Origin: an uncultured Porphyromonadaceae bacterium
GTDB lineage: Bacteria > Bacteroidota > Bacteroidia > Bacteroidales > Muribaculaceae
Length of the DNA stretch: 64,000 bases
Assembly: GCA_947649495.1 (NCBI GenBank)
Contig: CANSRU010000003.1
Coordinates: 1-64,000, forward strand
Reading direction: 5' to 3'
The translations under genes and the position numbers were made by a program. Positions 36,807-46,274 of this stretch are shown here, one piece after another. Every line of letters begins with the position of its first letter. Position 1 is the first letter of the stretch. The notes below the pieces were generated by a model that was not told the origin of the DNA, did no database searches, and saw only the letters and a list, made by a program, of their open reading frames with translations.

Positions 36807-37592
36807 ATGAAGCATACTCGTTCAGAAAAGATAGAGGCATTAGGTCGTGTTATCGACACTCTGGATATCCTTAGGGTACAATGTCCATGGGATCGGAAAC
36901 AGACTAATGAATCTTTGCGACCCAACACCATTGAAGAGGTGTATGAGCTTTGCGATGCGCTGATGCATGATGATGAGTCCAACATATGCAAGGAACTCGG
37001 TGATGTGTTGTTGCATGTGTTGTTTTATGCCAAGATTGGCGAGGAAAAAAATGCGTTCGACATTTGTGATGTTGCCGATGCGCTTAATTCAAAACTTATT
37101 TTCCGCCATCCTCATGTCTTTGGAAGTACGAATGTCGCTGACTCCAATGAGGTATCTCAGAACTGGGAGCAAATAAAGTTGAAGGAACGGGGAGGAAACC
37201 GTACTGTGCTTGCCGGAGTGCCTAAATCGCTTCCTGCATTGATAAAAGCTTTCCGCATTCAGGAAAAGGCCGCTAACGTCGGTTTTGATTGGGCGGAACG
37301 TGCGCAAGTATGGGATAAGGTTAGGGAAGAGATCTCCGAATTTGCCGTTGAGGCTGAATCGTTGGCTCCAGACAGAATGGAAGCGGAAATGGGAGATTTG
37401 CTTTTTAGTCTCATCAATGTGGCACGTTTATACGGCATAAATCCGGAGAACGCTCTTGAAAAAACTAATGCGAAGTTTATTCATCGGTTTAATTATATTG
37501 AAGCCAAAGCTACCGAATGTGGTAAGTCAATCAAGGATATGACACTTGGAGAGATGGATGCATTGTGGAACGAGGCTAAAATGACAGAATGA
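36807..37592 (+). CDS. mazG: Nucleoside triphosphate pyrophosphohydrolase MazG
   Basis: A 261-residue all-alpha NTP pyrophosphatase with two MazG domains. The first has CPWDRKQTNESLRPNTIEEVYELCDAL and ELGDVLLHVLFYAKI with the EExxE...ExxD metal pattern. The second has EEISEFAVEAE and EMGDLLFSLINVARL. It hydrolyses non-canonical or excess (d)NTPs, and in E. coli it affects MazEF and ppGpp levels. It begins 2 nt after dsbD and overlaps the next gene by 4 bp. Confidence 0.95.
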   Translation: MKHTRSEKIEALGRVIDTLDILRVQCPWDRKQTNESLRPNTIEEVYELCDALMHDDESNICKELGDVLLHVLFYAKIGEEKNAFDICDVADALNSKLIFRHPHVFGSTNVADSNEVSQNWEQIKLKERGGNRTVLAGVPKSLPALIKAFRIQEKAANVGFDWAERAQVWDKVREEISEFAVEAESLAPDRMEAEMGDLLFSLINVARLYGINPENALEKTNAKFIHRFNYIEAKATECGKSIKDMTLGEMDALWNEAKMTE

Positions 37593-38017
37593 ATAAGATT
37601 GTATTAAAGGTAATTGCTGTGGCACTTATGGCTTGTGGAAGTATAGGCCTTTGCTCACAGACATTGAAGCACTATACTGTTAGAAAAAACGGTTCATCTG
37701 AATTGATGGATCTAAGGGTGGACAGCGTGGATTTTCGCGATGATCTTACTCGGGTCTATGGTAAACTTATGGGGCGTCCACATACATCATCACGTATAGA
37801 CCGTTTGTATATCACTATATCAGGCAAGCAATTCGAGTCAATGGATATTGATGGAGTGGATATGAAAAGATGGTTTCAATGGGAGGATGATGGACTGATT
37901 CCTGTAGAGATTGACTTCATGCCGATGAAACATACCGGAGATTTTGAAATTGTAGTCAATGGCCCCCGGGGTGAGGACAGGTGGATTGTAACGAATGCTA
38001 AAAGACACGTAAAGTGA
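37589..38017 (+). CDS. Small exported protein of unknown function
   Basis: A 142-residue protein with a signal peptide (MNKIVLKVIAVALMACGSIGLCSQ) and a mature part of about 118 residues, beta-rich and basic at the end (NAKRHVK). I do not recognise the family. The ATG overlaps mazG and the stop overlaps the GTG start of topB, so it is embedded in the operon by 4-bp overlaps on both sides. That position suggests a real expressed gene. Confidence 0.75.
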   Translation: MNKIVLKVIAVALMACGSIGLCSQTLKHYTVRKNGSSELMDLRVDSVDFRDDLTRVYGKLMGRPHTSSRIDRLYITISGKQFESMDIDGVDMKRWFQWEDDGLIPVEIDFMPMKHTGDFEIVVNGPRGEDRWIVTNAKRHVK

Positions 38018-40056
38018 AACTTTGTATCACCGAGAAACCGAGTGTGGCTCGGGATATTGCCGATATTCTTGGTGCCACAGTAAAACGTGATGGATATTAC
38101 GAAGGGGCCGGATATAATGTCACATGGACGTATGGGCATCTTTGTACATTGAAGGAACCGGCAGATTACACTGATAGGTGGAAACGGTGGTCTCTGTCTG
38201 CTTTGCCCATGATTCCTCCGCGCTTTTCCATTAAGCTGATAGAGCAGGAAAGTATAAAACGGCAGTTCAAGGTGATTGAAAATCTTGTGTCACAGGCCGA
38301 TGAGGTTATAAACTGTGGTGATGCCGGGCAGGAGGGGGAATTGATTCAGCGGTGGGTTATGCAGAAAGCCAAGACAACGTGTCCGGTGAAACGATTGTGG
38401 ATATCCTCTCTTACCGATGAGTCTATTCGCGATGGATTCAAGTCGCTTATGCCTCAGAGCGATTACGATAATCTTTATTATGCCGGAGTGTCGAGAGCGG
38501 TTGGCGACTGGATACTTGGCATGAATGCTACCCGATTGTATTCCTTAAAATATTCCGAACCGGGTAAGGTCCTTTCAATCGGGCGTGTGCAGACGCCCAC
38601 ATTGGCGCTTGTGGTTCAACGGCAATTGGAGATTGACAATTTTAAGCCGGAGGATTATTGGGAGATAAAAACAGAATACCGTGATGTGATATTCAATTCA
38701 TCGGCAGGGCGTTATAAATCGCAGGATGAAGCTGAAAAGGTCATGGAAAGCATGGTTGGAAGCGAATTGGCAATAACATCTGTTCAGGAAAAGAAAGGAA
38801 AGGAGGCTCCATTGAGATTGTTTGATCTGACCTCGCTTCAGGTGGAATGCAATAAACGTTGGGGATGGACTGCCGATGAGTCCTTGAAACTGATACAATC
38901 GCTGTATGAAAAGAAGGTCACTACATATCCACGTGTCGACACAACGTATCTTACTGAAGATATATATCCGAAGATACCCGCTATTTTAAAGCAGATGACG
39001 CCGTATGCCAAGATTACGGAACCTGTACTTGCAAATAGGATTGTGAAAAGTAAAAAGGTGTTTGATAACTCTAAGGTTACAGATCACCATGCCATTATAC
39101 CAACCGGTCAGTCGCCTGCTGCATTGAGCGGTGATGAGAAAAAATTATATCATCTCATAGCCCTGCGATTTATCGCAGCTTTTTATCCGGACTGTGTGTA
39201 TTCAACCACATCTGTAGAAGCTCTTGTAGGTAAAATTCCATTTAAAGTCACCGGTAAAACGATAATAGAACCGGGATGGAGAGCGCTTTTTATGTCAGAT
39301 ACAAATAAACCGGATTCGGATGATGGTATTCTGCCTGAATTCTCCGTGGGTGAGAAGGGGCCGCATAAGCCATCATTATTGAAAAAAGCCACAACACCTC
39401 CCAAATATTATACAGAAGGAACTTTGCTAAGGGCAATGGAAAGTGCCGGAAAAACCGTTGACGATGAAGCTCTGCGGGAGGCGATGAAGGAAAATGGTAT
39501 CGGTAGGCCGTCCACGCGCGCTTCAATAATCGAGACGCTGTTCAAGCGTGGCTATTTATTTCGTGAGAAGAAAAATATACATGCAACAGAGGCCGGCATA
39601 ACGCTTATATCCTTAATTAAAGAAGACTTGCTCAAAAGCGCCAAACTCACCGGGTTATGGGAAAATAAATTGAGACGCATAGAGCGAGGTGAATACAATG
39701 CCGCTCAGTTCGTAGATGAATTGAAAACTCTTATAAATGAGATTGTGCTGAATGTGTTGAATGATAATTCTTCACGAAAGATTGTCATAGATAATAACGG
39801 GAGTACAAAATCAGCCAAAGAGACAAAAAATAAAAATGAAGTTAAATCTGTCAAGGTAAGAAAGCCGGCTATAAAGAAACTTGATCAGATTGTCTGTCCA
39901 AAGTGCGGCACGGGTTCATTAATTAAAGGACATACAGCTTACGGATGCAGTCGGTATAAAGAGGGGTGCGACATGAAATTGCCCTTTGAAAGCTATTCTC
40001 CGGAGTTGTCACCTGCAAAGTTGAATCAATTGATAAAGAAACAATATGGAGGATGA
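38014..40056 (+). CDS. topB: DNA topoisomerase III
   Basis: A 680-residue type IA topoisomerase that decatenates single-stranded regions, usually with a RecQ-type helicase. The TOPRIM domain starts at LCITEKPSVARDIADILGA and has the acidic NCGDAGQEGELIQRW. The catalytic Tyr is in LSIGRVQTPTLAL...TTYPRVDTTYL. A C-terminal zinc-ribbon remnant (CPKCGTGSLIKGHTAYGCSRYKEGC) is present. The start codon is GTG at 38014, overlapping the previous stop (GTGA). The length and domains are normal. Confidence 0.95.
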   Translation: MKLCITEKPSVARDIADILGATVKRDGYYEGAGYNVTWTYGHLCTLKEPADYTDRWKRWSLSALPMIPPRFSIKLIEQESIKRQFKVIENLVSQADEVINCGDAGQEGELIQRWVMQKAKTTCPVKRLWISSLTDESIRDGFKSLMPQSDYDNLYYAGVSRAVGDWILGMNATRLYSLKYSEPGKVLSIGRVQTPTLALVVQRQLEIDNFKPEDYWEIKTEYRDVIFNSSAGRYKSQDEAEKVMESMVGSELAITSVQEKKGKEAPLRLFDLTSLQVECNKRWGWTADESLKLIQSLYEKKVTTYPRVDTTYLTEDIYPKIPAILKQMTPYAKITEPVLANRIVKSKKVFDNSKVTDHHAIIPTGQSPAALSGDEKKLYHLIALRFIAAFYPDCVYSTTSVEALVGKIPFKVTGKTIIEPGWRALFMSDTNKPDSDDGILPEFSVGEKGPHKPSLLKKATTPPKYYTEGTLLRAMESAGKTVDDEALREAMKENGIGRPSTRASIIETLFKRGYLFREKKNIHATEAGITLISLIKEDLLKSAKLTGLWENKLRRIERGEYNAAQFVDELKTLINEIVLNVLNDNSSRKIVIDNNGSTKSAKETKNKNEVKSVKVRKPAIKKLDQIVCPKCGTGSLIKGHTAYGCSRYKEGCDMKLPFESYSPELSPAKLNQLIKKQYGG

Positions 40057-40558
40057 ATTACTCCCCATCGTTGATGGCGATGGCTGTGTGATTGGTGCGG
40101 AGTGGCGTTCGCGGTGTCATTCCGGAAGTATGATTATGCATCCGGTGGTACATTTACATGTATTGGATAAAAATGGCTGTTTGTTGATGCAGAAACGTTC
40201 AATGGCGAAGAAAATTCAGCCCGGAAAGTGGGACACAGCTGTGGGCGGGCATGTGGTATATGGTGAAACCATCAGCACGTCTTTGCTTAGGGAGGCCATG
40301 GAGGAAATAGGTCTTTCCGACTTCACTCCGGTATTATTGCTTAAATATGAATTTCAATCTGAGATTGAAAAAGAGCTGATTTATTGTCATGCGGTTAGGC
40401 TGAATAAAGATTTTATTCCGGCGGTTGAAGCCGGTGAGTCTGATGCTGTAGCTTTTTGGCCTATGTCGGAAATACGCAGTTCAATTGGTAAAAATGTTTT
40501 TACCCCTAATTTTGAAATGGAGTATCGCAAAATTGAGCGGTTGTTATTGAACCTATAA
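40046..40558 (+). CDS. NUDIX hydrolase
   Basis: A 170-residue NUDIX protein with a full Nudix box GHVVYGETISTSLLREAMEEIGL (about residues 68-90), which needs Mg to hydrolyse X-linked nucleoside diphosphates. The N-terminal layout (HPVVHLHVLDKNGCLLMQKRS) resembles the IPP-isomerase-like branch, often just called NUDIX. The substrate is unknown. It overlaps topB by 11 bp in another frame, so translation is likely coupled. Confidence 0.92.
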   Translation: MEDELLPIVDGDGCVIGAEWRSRCHSGSMIMHPVVHLHVLDKNGCLLMQKRSMAKKIQPGKWDTAVGGHVVYGETISTSLLREAMEEIGLSDFTPVLLLKYEFQSEIEKELIYCHAVRLNKDFIPAVEAGESDAVAFWPMSEIRSSIGKNVFTPNFEMEYRKIERLLLNL

Positions 40559-40571
40559 TCCCTGATATATA

Positions 40572-40766
40572 ATGAATGAGGTTTTACAGATAATAGCGGT
40601 CTGTATAATTATAGCAGTTTGTATAGTCTGGGTTGTCAGGCGCATACGTGGGAATAATCGTCGTCATAGTGACGCCGGTTCGGCATCTTGTTCAGGATGT
40701 CCGTTGGCCTCTAAATGTGGCGGAGCTCAGTCTTTGTCCGACGACTGCGATAGATCCCTTAAATGA
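40572..40766 (+). CDS. FeoB-associated Cys-rich membrane protein
   Basis: A 64-residue protein with one N-terminal transmembrane helix (IIAVCIIIAVCIVWVVRRI) and a Cys-rich tail (SCSGCPLASKC...DDC). This matches the small FeoB-associated Cys-rich family seen in Bacteroidota, thought to aid ferrous iron import. Here no feoA or feoB gene is adjacent; it ends the dsbD-to-topB run instead. Five Cys residues in the tail could hold a metal. Family call moderate. Confidence 0.75.
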   Translation: MNEVLQIIAVCIIIAVCIVWVVRRIRGNNRRHSDAGSASCSGCPLASKCGGAQSLSDDCDRSLK

Positions 40767-40778
40767 GCATCCGTTCTT

Positions 40779-42806
40779 TTATCGGTTCATGCGTTTGAGC
40801 AGATTGTACGATGGCACTATGCCTAATTCTCCTGATTTACTTAAATCAGCCGAGCCTGCAAGTCGGTTTCCAAGCTTGAAATACACGTAACCACGGTTAT
40901 AATAAGCTTCTCCAAAATCGTTCTTAAGTTCAATTGCGCGATTAAATGACGCCAATGCAGATGTGAGATCCTGTAAATATACCATTATTACGCCTTTGTT
41001 ATAATGGGCTATAGCCATGTTGGGCGATAATTTGAGTACATGATCAATATCGTCAATTACACCTCTTAGTTTTATGAGTTTGTTTTGAGCATTGAGTGTC
41101 TGTCCTCTTTGTGACTCATTTTCTATATTGGATGTTGCCTGCTTGTATTTGGCAATGGCTCTCATAAAATAAGCAAGGGTGAAATCTCCTGCGGCATTGA
41201 TTGCTGAAGAGAAATCCGTTATGGCGGCATCATAATTATGAACAGACATCTGGTCCATTGCCCGGCCAAAATAGTCAATGGCTCTTGGAGTATGTGTTGA
41301 CAGGTAAGAATTGTAATATTCAATGGAATTGAAATGCCGGTCTATTTCGTCCGGATCAGTTAGCGCTACCTCATGGTTGGTGAGCTGGAGTAGGAATCTT
41401 AGCGCTTTCGTGCGGTTCAGTTCGTCCATTTCACGAAGATAATCGCCTGTTGGTTTTAACTCGGAAGGAGATGTGTAATAAGTTAGTGTAAACATCGGCT
41501 CCACATCTACTGTCACATTGTTGTCCTGAACTTTGCCACGTATATTCTTATTATTGTATTCCTTATTCGTGTCAATTCGGTTTTCAACAGTGAGAAGTTT
41601 TGAGAACCGGGCTGACACCACTTCCTGTGCCTCAGAAATGCTGTCGGTTGACGTTGTGTTTCCTGACGGTTTTCCGAACAAATCGATGGCGTTTGAATTG
41701 TCATCTCCGGTGTAGACCCGCTGTTTTGCCAATGCGAGCGATTTATTGTAATCGGCCGAGGCCGAGCGGTCGCCCATGGCTTGCTTTATGTCGTATCGTA
41801 GGAAATAAGCGGCTGCGAGATCGGGGAATGTATTTATCAATCTGTTCACATCCTTAAGGGCATTCTTGTAATCATTCAGTTGTCGGTAGACTACGGCGCG
41901 GTTATACAATGCCTTGTAGTCGTTGGGACTAAGCTTAAGAACCTCATTGAAGTCGTCAATCGCTTTGTTATAATCATGTACTTCGGTTTTGAGCAAAGCT
42001 CGGTTATATATAGCCGTTGGATTCAGTGGATCAAGATTTATCGCGTAATCGTAATCGCTCATTGCTCCGAAATAATCATCAAGACTATAGCGTAAAAACG
42101 CTCGGTTTATGAAATATCCGGCAAAATGTGGCTGGAGCTTTATGGCTTCATCCATATCGGCAAGTGCCTGGGCGTAGTCCTTTGATTGGTGAATGGCAAT
42201 ATCGGCACGCATAAGATAGCCATTGACGGCATTTTTGTTTAGTTCAAGTGCTTTGTTTATGTCAGCGAGAGCTGCGGTGGTGTCTGATGCCGAAAGAAGC
42301 AGTCGTGCACGGCCTATATATCCACCGTCGAAATTCGGATGCGATTTGAGCAATGTTGAGAAGCTCTCTTTAGCTCCATCATAATCTTTTATATCCGCTT
42401 GTGCCATAGCTTTATTGTATAGCAGCCCTCGATTTTCGGGTAGCATTGACAGGGCTTTGTCATAATCCTTTATGGCATCCTCGTTTCTGCCCAAATTCTG
42501 TCTTGCCACACCGCGCAGTTCGTAAGCATCGGTTATGAACGGATTGTGTTCTATGGCTATGCTTGCATCTTCTTCCGCACCCTTGAAGTCGTCAAGATTA
42601 TATTTGGCGAGTGCTCTGAAAAAATAAGGCTGAGCTAAATATGGCTTGGCTGCAATCACTTGATTAAAGTATTGGATAGAAAGTACGTAATCCTCAAAAT
42701 AGAGAGCATTTCTACCTATCTGCAATACTTGATCGGTGTTAATCTGAGCATGTATGGATATAGCGTAAGTTATTATAGAAAGAAGTATGGTGAATAGACG
42801 CTTCAT
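40779..42806 (-). CDS. Exported TPR-repeat protein
   Basis: 675 residues from the chosen start at 42806 (signal peptide MKRLFTILLSIITYAISIHAQ; the track begins 23 codons earlier in poor context). The mature protein is mostly tetratricopeptide repeats: about eleven in residues 25-360 of the form YFFRALAKYNLDDFKGAEEDASIAIEHNP, a linker of about 120 residues (YTGDDNSNAIDLFGKPSG...) with beta character, then three more repeats to the C-terminus. Probably a periplasmic scaffold. It converges with the NUDIX/FeoB-associated run with a gap of 12 bp and no clear terminator. Confidence 0.88.
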   Translation of the reverse strand: MKRLFTILLSIITYAISIHAQINTDQVLQIGRNALYFEDYVLSIQYFNQVIAAKPYLAQPYFFRALAKYNLDDFKGAEEDASIAIEHNPFITDAYELRGVARQNLGRNEDAIKDYDKALSMLPENRGLLYNKAMAQADIKDYDGAKESFSTLLKSHPNFDGGYIGRARLLLSASDTTAALADINKALELNKNAVNGYLMRADIAIHQSKDYAQALADMDEAIKLQPHFAGYFINRAFLRYSLDDYFGAMSDYDYAINLDPLNPTAIYNRALLKTEVHDYNKAIDDFNEVLKLSPNDYKALYNRAVVYRQLNDYKNALKDVNRLINTFPDLAAAYFLRYDIKQAMGDRSASADYNKSLALAKQRVYTGDDNSNAIDLFGKPSGNTTSTDSISEAQEVVSARFSKLLTVENRIDTNKEYNNKNIRGKVQDNNVTVDVEPMFTLTYYTSPSELKPTGDYLREMDELNRTKALRFLLQLTNHEVALTDPDEIDRHFNSIEYYNSYLSTHTPRAIDYFGRAMDQMSVHNYDAAITDFSSAINAAGDFTLAYFMRAIAKYKQATSNIENESQRGQTLNAQNKLIKLRGVIDDIDHVLKLSPNMAIAHYNKGVIMVYLQDLTSALASFNRAIELKNDFGEAYYNRGYVYFKLGNRLAGSADLSKSGELGIVPSYNLLKRMNR

Positions 42807-42832
42807 TATCAGTTTGGAAAATGTGACAACGG

Positions 42833-42840
42833 CAAAATTA
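42833..42840 (-). promoter_or_regulatory. -7 element for the TPR gene
   Basis: TAATTTTG on the minus strand, 27 nt before the ATG at 42806. It lies downstream of the track's start, which supports the shorter protein. Confidence 0.5.
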
Positions 42841-42896
42841 GCCAAAAACTTCGGTAAAGATGAATAAAACATCATAAAAGGTCTAAATTAAAAGTG

Positions 42897-42927
42897 TTGT
42901 ATGGATATATTTGAATTGCTAATTTTG
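42897..42927 (+). promoter_or_regulatory. Promoter of the dipeptidase gene, start at the ATG
   Basis: TTG (42897-42899), a 20-nt spacer and TAATTTTG (42920-42927). With the 5-nt offset seen at RNase P RNA, transcription should start at 42932, the A of the ATG. Confidence 0.75.
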
Positions 42928-42931
42928 CAGT

Positions 42932-43615
42932 ATGTTGAATATTGGCAGATATATAATTATAGTTTTATTGTGTATATCTATACCATTCCCATTTTCCGCT
43001 ATTTGTGGTGAATTGGACTGCAAAATGTCTGACTTCGGATTAGTGGATGTTCAGGCATTGGATTCTACAATTATGGTTGACTTGATGTACGCGGGGAAAG
43101 ATAATTTTGTGGGTGAGGCTATGTACAAAGGTACGGATAAGGCATATCTCCATCCTGATGCGGCATTGGCATTGAAAAAGGCATCGGCCGAGTTGCACAG
43201 GATAAAACCCGGATATAGGTTGAAAATTTGCGATGCTGCCCGTCCTATGAGTGTCCAACGGCGGATGTATAATGTTGTGAGGGGGACATCCAAGGCTCCC
43301 TATGTCAGCAATCCATCAAGGGGAGGTGGGTTACATAATTACGGTTTGGCAGTGGATGTTACTATTGTTGATGATAATGGTCAGGATCTTGATATGGGAA
43401 CCAAAGTGGATCATCTTGGTGTTGAGGCAAATATAGACAAAGAAACTGTGCTCGTAATAAAAGGAATAATATCGGAAGCAGCAAGACAAAACAGATTGTT
43501 ATTACGCCGGGTGATGTCCCATGGTGGATTCCATTCTCTACGAAGCGAGTGGTGGCATTTCAATCTGTGTACACGCGCTGAAGCGCGCAGACGATATAAA
43601 GTACTTGATTTTTAG
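42932..43615 (+). CDS. M15D D-alanyl-D-alanine dipeptidase (VanX/DdpX-like)
   Basis: A 227-residue exported peptidase (signal peptide MLNIGRYIIIVLLCISIPFPFSAI). It has the VanX pattern: DLMYAGKDNFVGEAMYKG, CDAARPMSVQRRMY, the zinc motif GGLHNYGLAVDV with His and Asp, and the third ligand in SEWWHFN. It should cleave free D-Ala-D-Ala or related dipeptides in the periplasm, for recycling and not vancomycin resistance, since no van cluster is present. The gene appears leaderless (see findings). Confidence 0.9.
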   Translation: MLNIGRYIIIVLLCISIPFPFSAICGELDCKMSDFGLVDVQALDSTIMVDLMYAGKDNFVGEAMYKGTDKAYLHPDAALALKKASAELHRIKPGYRLKICDAARPMSVQRRMYNVVRGTSKAPYVSNPSRGGGLHNYGLAVDVTIVDDNGQDLDMGTKVDHLGVEANIDKETVLVIKGIISEAARQNRLLLRRVMSHGGFHSLRSEWWHFNLCTRAEARRRYKVLDF

Positions 43616-43672
43616 GTATATCATCAACAATTGAGGCACTCCGGCTGTTAGTAGTTCAAAGCTAATGGAAAT

Positions 43673-44953
43673 ATGAGTACTCGTAAACGTATAGTAGTGA
43701 TAGGCGGTGGTTTCGCAGGCCTGAATTTCATAAAGTATATTGATAAAAGGAAGTATGAGGTGATTCTTGTGGACAGGAACAACTTTCATAGTTTCCCTCC
43801 GCTTTTTTATCAGATTGCTTCAAGCGGACTTGAGCCGGGAAGTATCTGTTTCCCTTTCCGCAGAGAATTCCGGAAGGGGCGTGTGCATGGAGCAGATTAT
43901 CGTATGGGTGAAGTGCAGAGAATCGAAGTCGATAACAAGCGGATTGTCACGCAGTATGAGACGATAACCTACGATATGCTTGTAATATCCGCCGGCTCCA
44001 CCAATAATTTCTTCGGGAACGACGACCTTATAAAGTCGGTGTTTACTTTGAAAAGTACAGCGCAGGCCATGCGGTGCCGTGACGAGATTCTCGACAGGCT
44101 TGAACGTGCGAGTCTGAGTAATGATCCGGTAGAACGGAAAAAGCTGTTGAGTTTTGTTGTGGTTGGCGGAGGTCCCGCAGGAGTGGAAGTGGCCGGAGCA
44201 CTCGGAGAGATGAAGCGTTATATTGTGCCTCGTGAATATTTGCATATTCGTCCGGATGAAATAAGTATCGTGCTGCTTGAGGGTTCGGGCAATTTATTGG
44301 GGGCAATGAGTCATAAAGCGCAGTCAAAAGCACTTAAATATCTTGGCGATTTGATGGTGGATGTAAGATTACATCATTTAATGAAATCATATTCCAATAA
44401 TGTCGTCACTCTTGATGATGGTACCTCCATCAGTTCCGGAATGGTGATATGGACGGCCGGTGTAACCGGTTGCAAGTTCGATTCCGGGAATAGGTTACCT
44501 ATAGGGGCCGGAGGCAGAATTGAAGTAGATGAGTTTAACCGAGTAATAGGCATTGAGAACGTCATGGCTATTGGTGATATTGCAATAATGCACACTGAAC
44601 GGTATCCTAAAGGCCATCCGCAATTGGCACAGGTTGCAATTCAGCAGGGGCGACTGTTGGCGCTGAATATTAATTCGGGGGATTTTAACCGACCGTTTGA
44701 GTATGTCGATAGGGGAGCCATGGCTACCATAGGACGTAATAGGGCGGTGGCTGATATAAAATCGGTTCATCTGTCAGGTTGGATAGCATGGATGGCATGG
44801 ATGTTCGTCCATTTGATATCGATACTTGGCATGAGAAATAAATTGAGTGTGCTCATTGACTGGATATGGGGATATTTCAGTTACGGTACATCGCTGCGAT
44901 TGCTGCTGCACACATCCAGATTTCCATTGCGATGGCGATGGGGCGAAAAATAA
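43673..44953 (+). CDS. ndh: Type II NADH:quinone dehydrogenase
   Basis: A 426-residue non-proton-pumping NDH-2. FAD-binding IGGGFAGLNFIKYI lies at the N-terminus, the NADH-binding Rossmann motif VVGGGPAGVEVAGAL near residue 165, and MAIGDIAIM binds FAD near 305. The C-terminus is amphipathic and hydrophobic (WIAWMAWMFVHLISILG) and should attach to the membrane surface to reduce menaquinone. Normal length. It lies 57 bp after the dipeptidase. Confidence 0.92.
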   Translation: MSTRKRIVVIGGGFAGLNFIKYIDKRKYEVILVDRNNFHSFPPLFYQIASSGLEPGSICFPFRREFRKGRVHGADYRMGEVQRIEVDNKRIVTQYETITYDMLVISAGSTNNFFGNDDLIKSVFTLKSTAQAMRCRDEILDRLERASLSNDPVERKKLLSFVVVGGGPAGVEVAGALGEMKRYIVPREYLHIRPDEISIVLLEGSGNLLGAMSHKAQSKALKYLGDLMVDVRLHHLMKSYSNNVVTLDDGTSISSGMVIWTAGVTGCKFDSGNRLPIGAGGRIEVDEFNRVIGIENVMAIGDIAIMHTERYPKGHPQLAQVAIQQGRLLALNINSGDFNRPFEYVDRGAMATIGRNRAVADIKSVHLSGWIAWMAWMFVHLISILGMRNKLSVLIDWIWGYFSYGTSLRLLLHTSRFPLRWRWGEK

Positions 44954-44955
44954 AG

Positions 44956-44986
44956 TTGTCGGTTAATACTTAATTTGTTAATTTTG
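44956..44986 (+). promoter_or_regulatory. Promoter of RNase P RNA
   Basis: TTG (44956-44958), a 20-nt spacer and TAATTTTG (44979-44986); the RNA begins 5 nt later at 44991. This pair calibrates the other promoter calls. Confidence 0.85.
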
Positions 44987-44990
44987 CATT

Positions 44991-45373
44991 GACAGTCGGG
45001 CATTCCGTCGCTCGCCGGCTCAAACCGGTGTGAGGAAAGTCCGGGCAACATAGAGCGCCATATTTCTTAACGGGAAGCTGCCGGCAACGGTAGAGACAAC
45101 GTGACAGAAAACAACCGCCTGGACCAGTTCCGGGTAAGGGTGAAAAGGTGGGGTAAGAGCCCACCGGATGCTGTGGTGACATGGCATGCCGCACGTCTTA
45201 TGGGTTGCAAGGCCAAGTATACCGGCATTCAAGGGCTGCTCGTCCATTGCCGGGGGGTAGGCTGCTAAAGCCACATGGTGACATGTGGCTCAGATAAATG
45301 ACGGAACGCAGGTTGTGGCCCCTTGATAGGGTAGTGCACTTGCCGACATAACCCGGCTTATCGTCCGGCTGTC
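44991..45373 (+). ncRNA. rnpB: RNase P RNA (type A)
   Basis: The catalytic RNA of RNase P, which matures tRNA 5' ends. The conserved P4 and CR sequences are visible: GAGGAAAGTCCGGGC near 45031, ACAGAAAACAACCGCC, GGGTAAGAGCCCACCGG and the 3' AACCCGGCTTATCGTCCGG. The outer helix pairs GACAGTCGG (44991) with CCGGCTGTC (45365-45373). A run of ten T residues follows and ends transcription. Length about 383 nt, normal. Confidence 0.95.
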
Positions 45374-45392
45374 TTTTTTTTTTGTAAGAATT

Positions 45393-45998
45393 ATGATAAT
45401 AAATAGCGCACGTTTTGTAATAAGTAATTCCGATGTGAAAAAATGTCCGTCGGATACGCGTCATGAGTATGCATTCATTGGCCGATCCAATGTCGGCAAA
45501 TCCTCGTTAATCAACATGCTCACCGGACGCAAAAGTCTTGCCATGACATCTGCTACTCCGGGAAAGACTATGCTGATAAATCATTTTCTGGTTAATGATT
45601 CGTGGTATATTGTGGATTTACCAGGATATGGTTACGCACGTAGGGATAAAAAAAATCGAGATTTGCTCACCAAGATTATAGAAGACTATATCTTGGAACG
45701 TAAACAGATGACCAATCTATTTGTTCTGGTCGATTCCCGCCATGAACCGCAAAAAATAGATATGGAATTCATTGAATGGCTCGGTGAGCATGGCGTGCCG
45801 TTCAGCATTGTTTTTACAAAGGTTGATAAAATGAGTCAGTCGGCAGGGAAACGAAATGTTGAGGCTTATTGTAGGAAATTGTTGGAGACATGGGAGGAAC
45901 TTCCGCCAATATTTGTTACTTCGGCTGAAAACGGTACCGGTCGGAATGAATTGTTGGATTATATAGAGCAATTGAATACACTACCTGTTGAGGGTTGA
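45393..45998 (+). CDS. engB: Ribosome biogenesis GTPase EngB (YihA/YsxC)
   Basis: A 201-residue small GTPase needed for 50S assembly. G1 motif GRSNVGKSS (about 32-40), switch [10 protein letters not shown]3 DLPGYGYA, G4 TKVDK and G5 TSAENGTGR are all present. Normal length. It starts 19 bp after the RNase P RNA end. Confidence 0.96.
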   Translation: MIINSARFVISNSDVKKCPSDTRHEYAFIGRSNVGKSSLINMLTGRKSLAMTSATPGKTMLINHFLVNDSWYIVDLPGYGYARRDKKNRDLLTKIIEDYILERKQMTNLFVLVDSRHEPQKIDMEFIEWLGEHGVPFSIVFTKVDKMSQSAGKRNVEAYCRKLLETWEELPPIFVTSAENGTGRNELLDYIEQLNTLPVEG

Positions 45999-46025
45999 TT
46001 AAAAACCATTTGCCATATACTTTTG
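45995..46025 (+). promoter_or_regulatory. Promoter of the small charged protein gene
   Basis: TTG (45995-45997, overlapping the engB stop), a 20-nt spacer and TACTTTTG (46018-46025). Predicted start near 46030; leader about 23 nt. Confidence 0.75.
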
Positions 46026-46052
46026 TTATGCTTATAGAATAAGAAAAAGACA

Positions 46053-46238
46053 ATGTATATGGATGCAAAAAGACACTGTAAAGTTAAAAATACCGCACAG
46101 GTATCTGATAAGATTGAGAATGCCGATAAATATGCCGGAGTGGCTGTGAACGACGCCGATGGCGATAAGGTTACAGACAAACTGGTTTCGGAACGGACAA
46201 AAGCTCTTAACAACAATCCGCGAAACAACGAATCTTGA
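46053..46238 (+). CDS. Small charged protein of unknown function
   Basis: 61 residues from 46053 (or 59 from the ATG at 46059, MDAKRHCKVKNT). No signal peptide or membrane segment. It is rich in Asp, Lys and Asn, with one Cys, and ends NNNPRNNES. A helical middle (VSDKIENADKYAG, VTDKLVSERTKAL) could bind a partner. No family recognised. A consensus promoter in front and a strong terminator behind make a self-contained transcription unit, which supports a real gene. Confidence 0.7.
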   Translation: MYMDAKRHCKVKNTAQVSDKIENADKYAGVAVNDADGDKVTDKLVSERTKALNNNPRNNES

Positions 46239-46274
46239 AGGCATTTCATGTTTCAGGCATGAGCAATTATGCAT

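Noticed and set aside
40572-40766. Iron-transport operon
   Set aside because: The FeoB-associated Cys-rich protein is alone; no feoA or feoB in the window.
42932-43615. Vancomycin resistance cluster
   Set aside because: Only a VanX-like dipeptidase is present; no VanA/H ligase or dehydrogenase or two-component genes are nearby.
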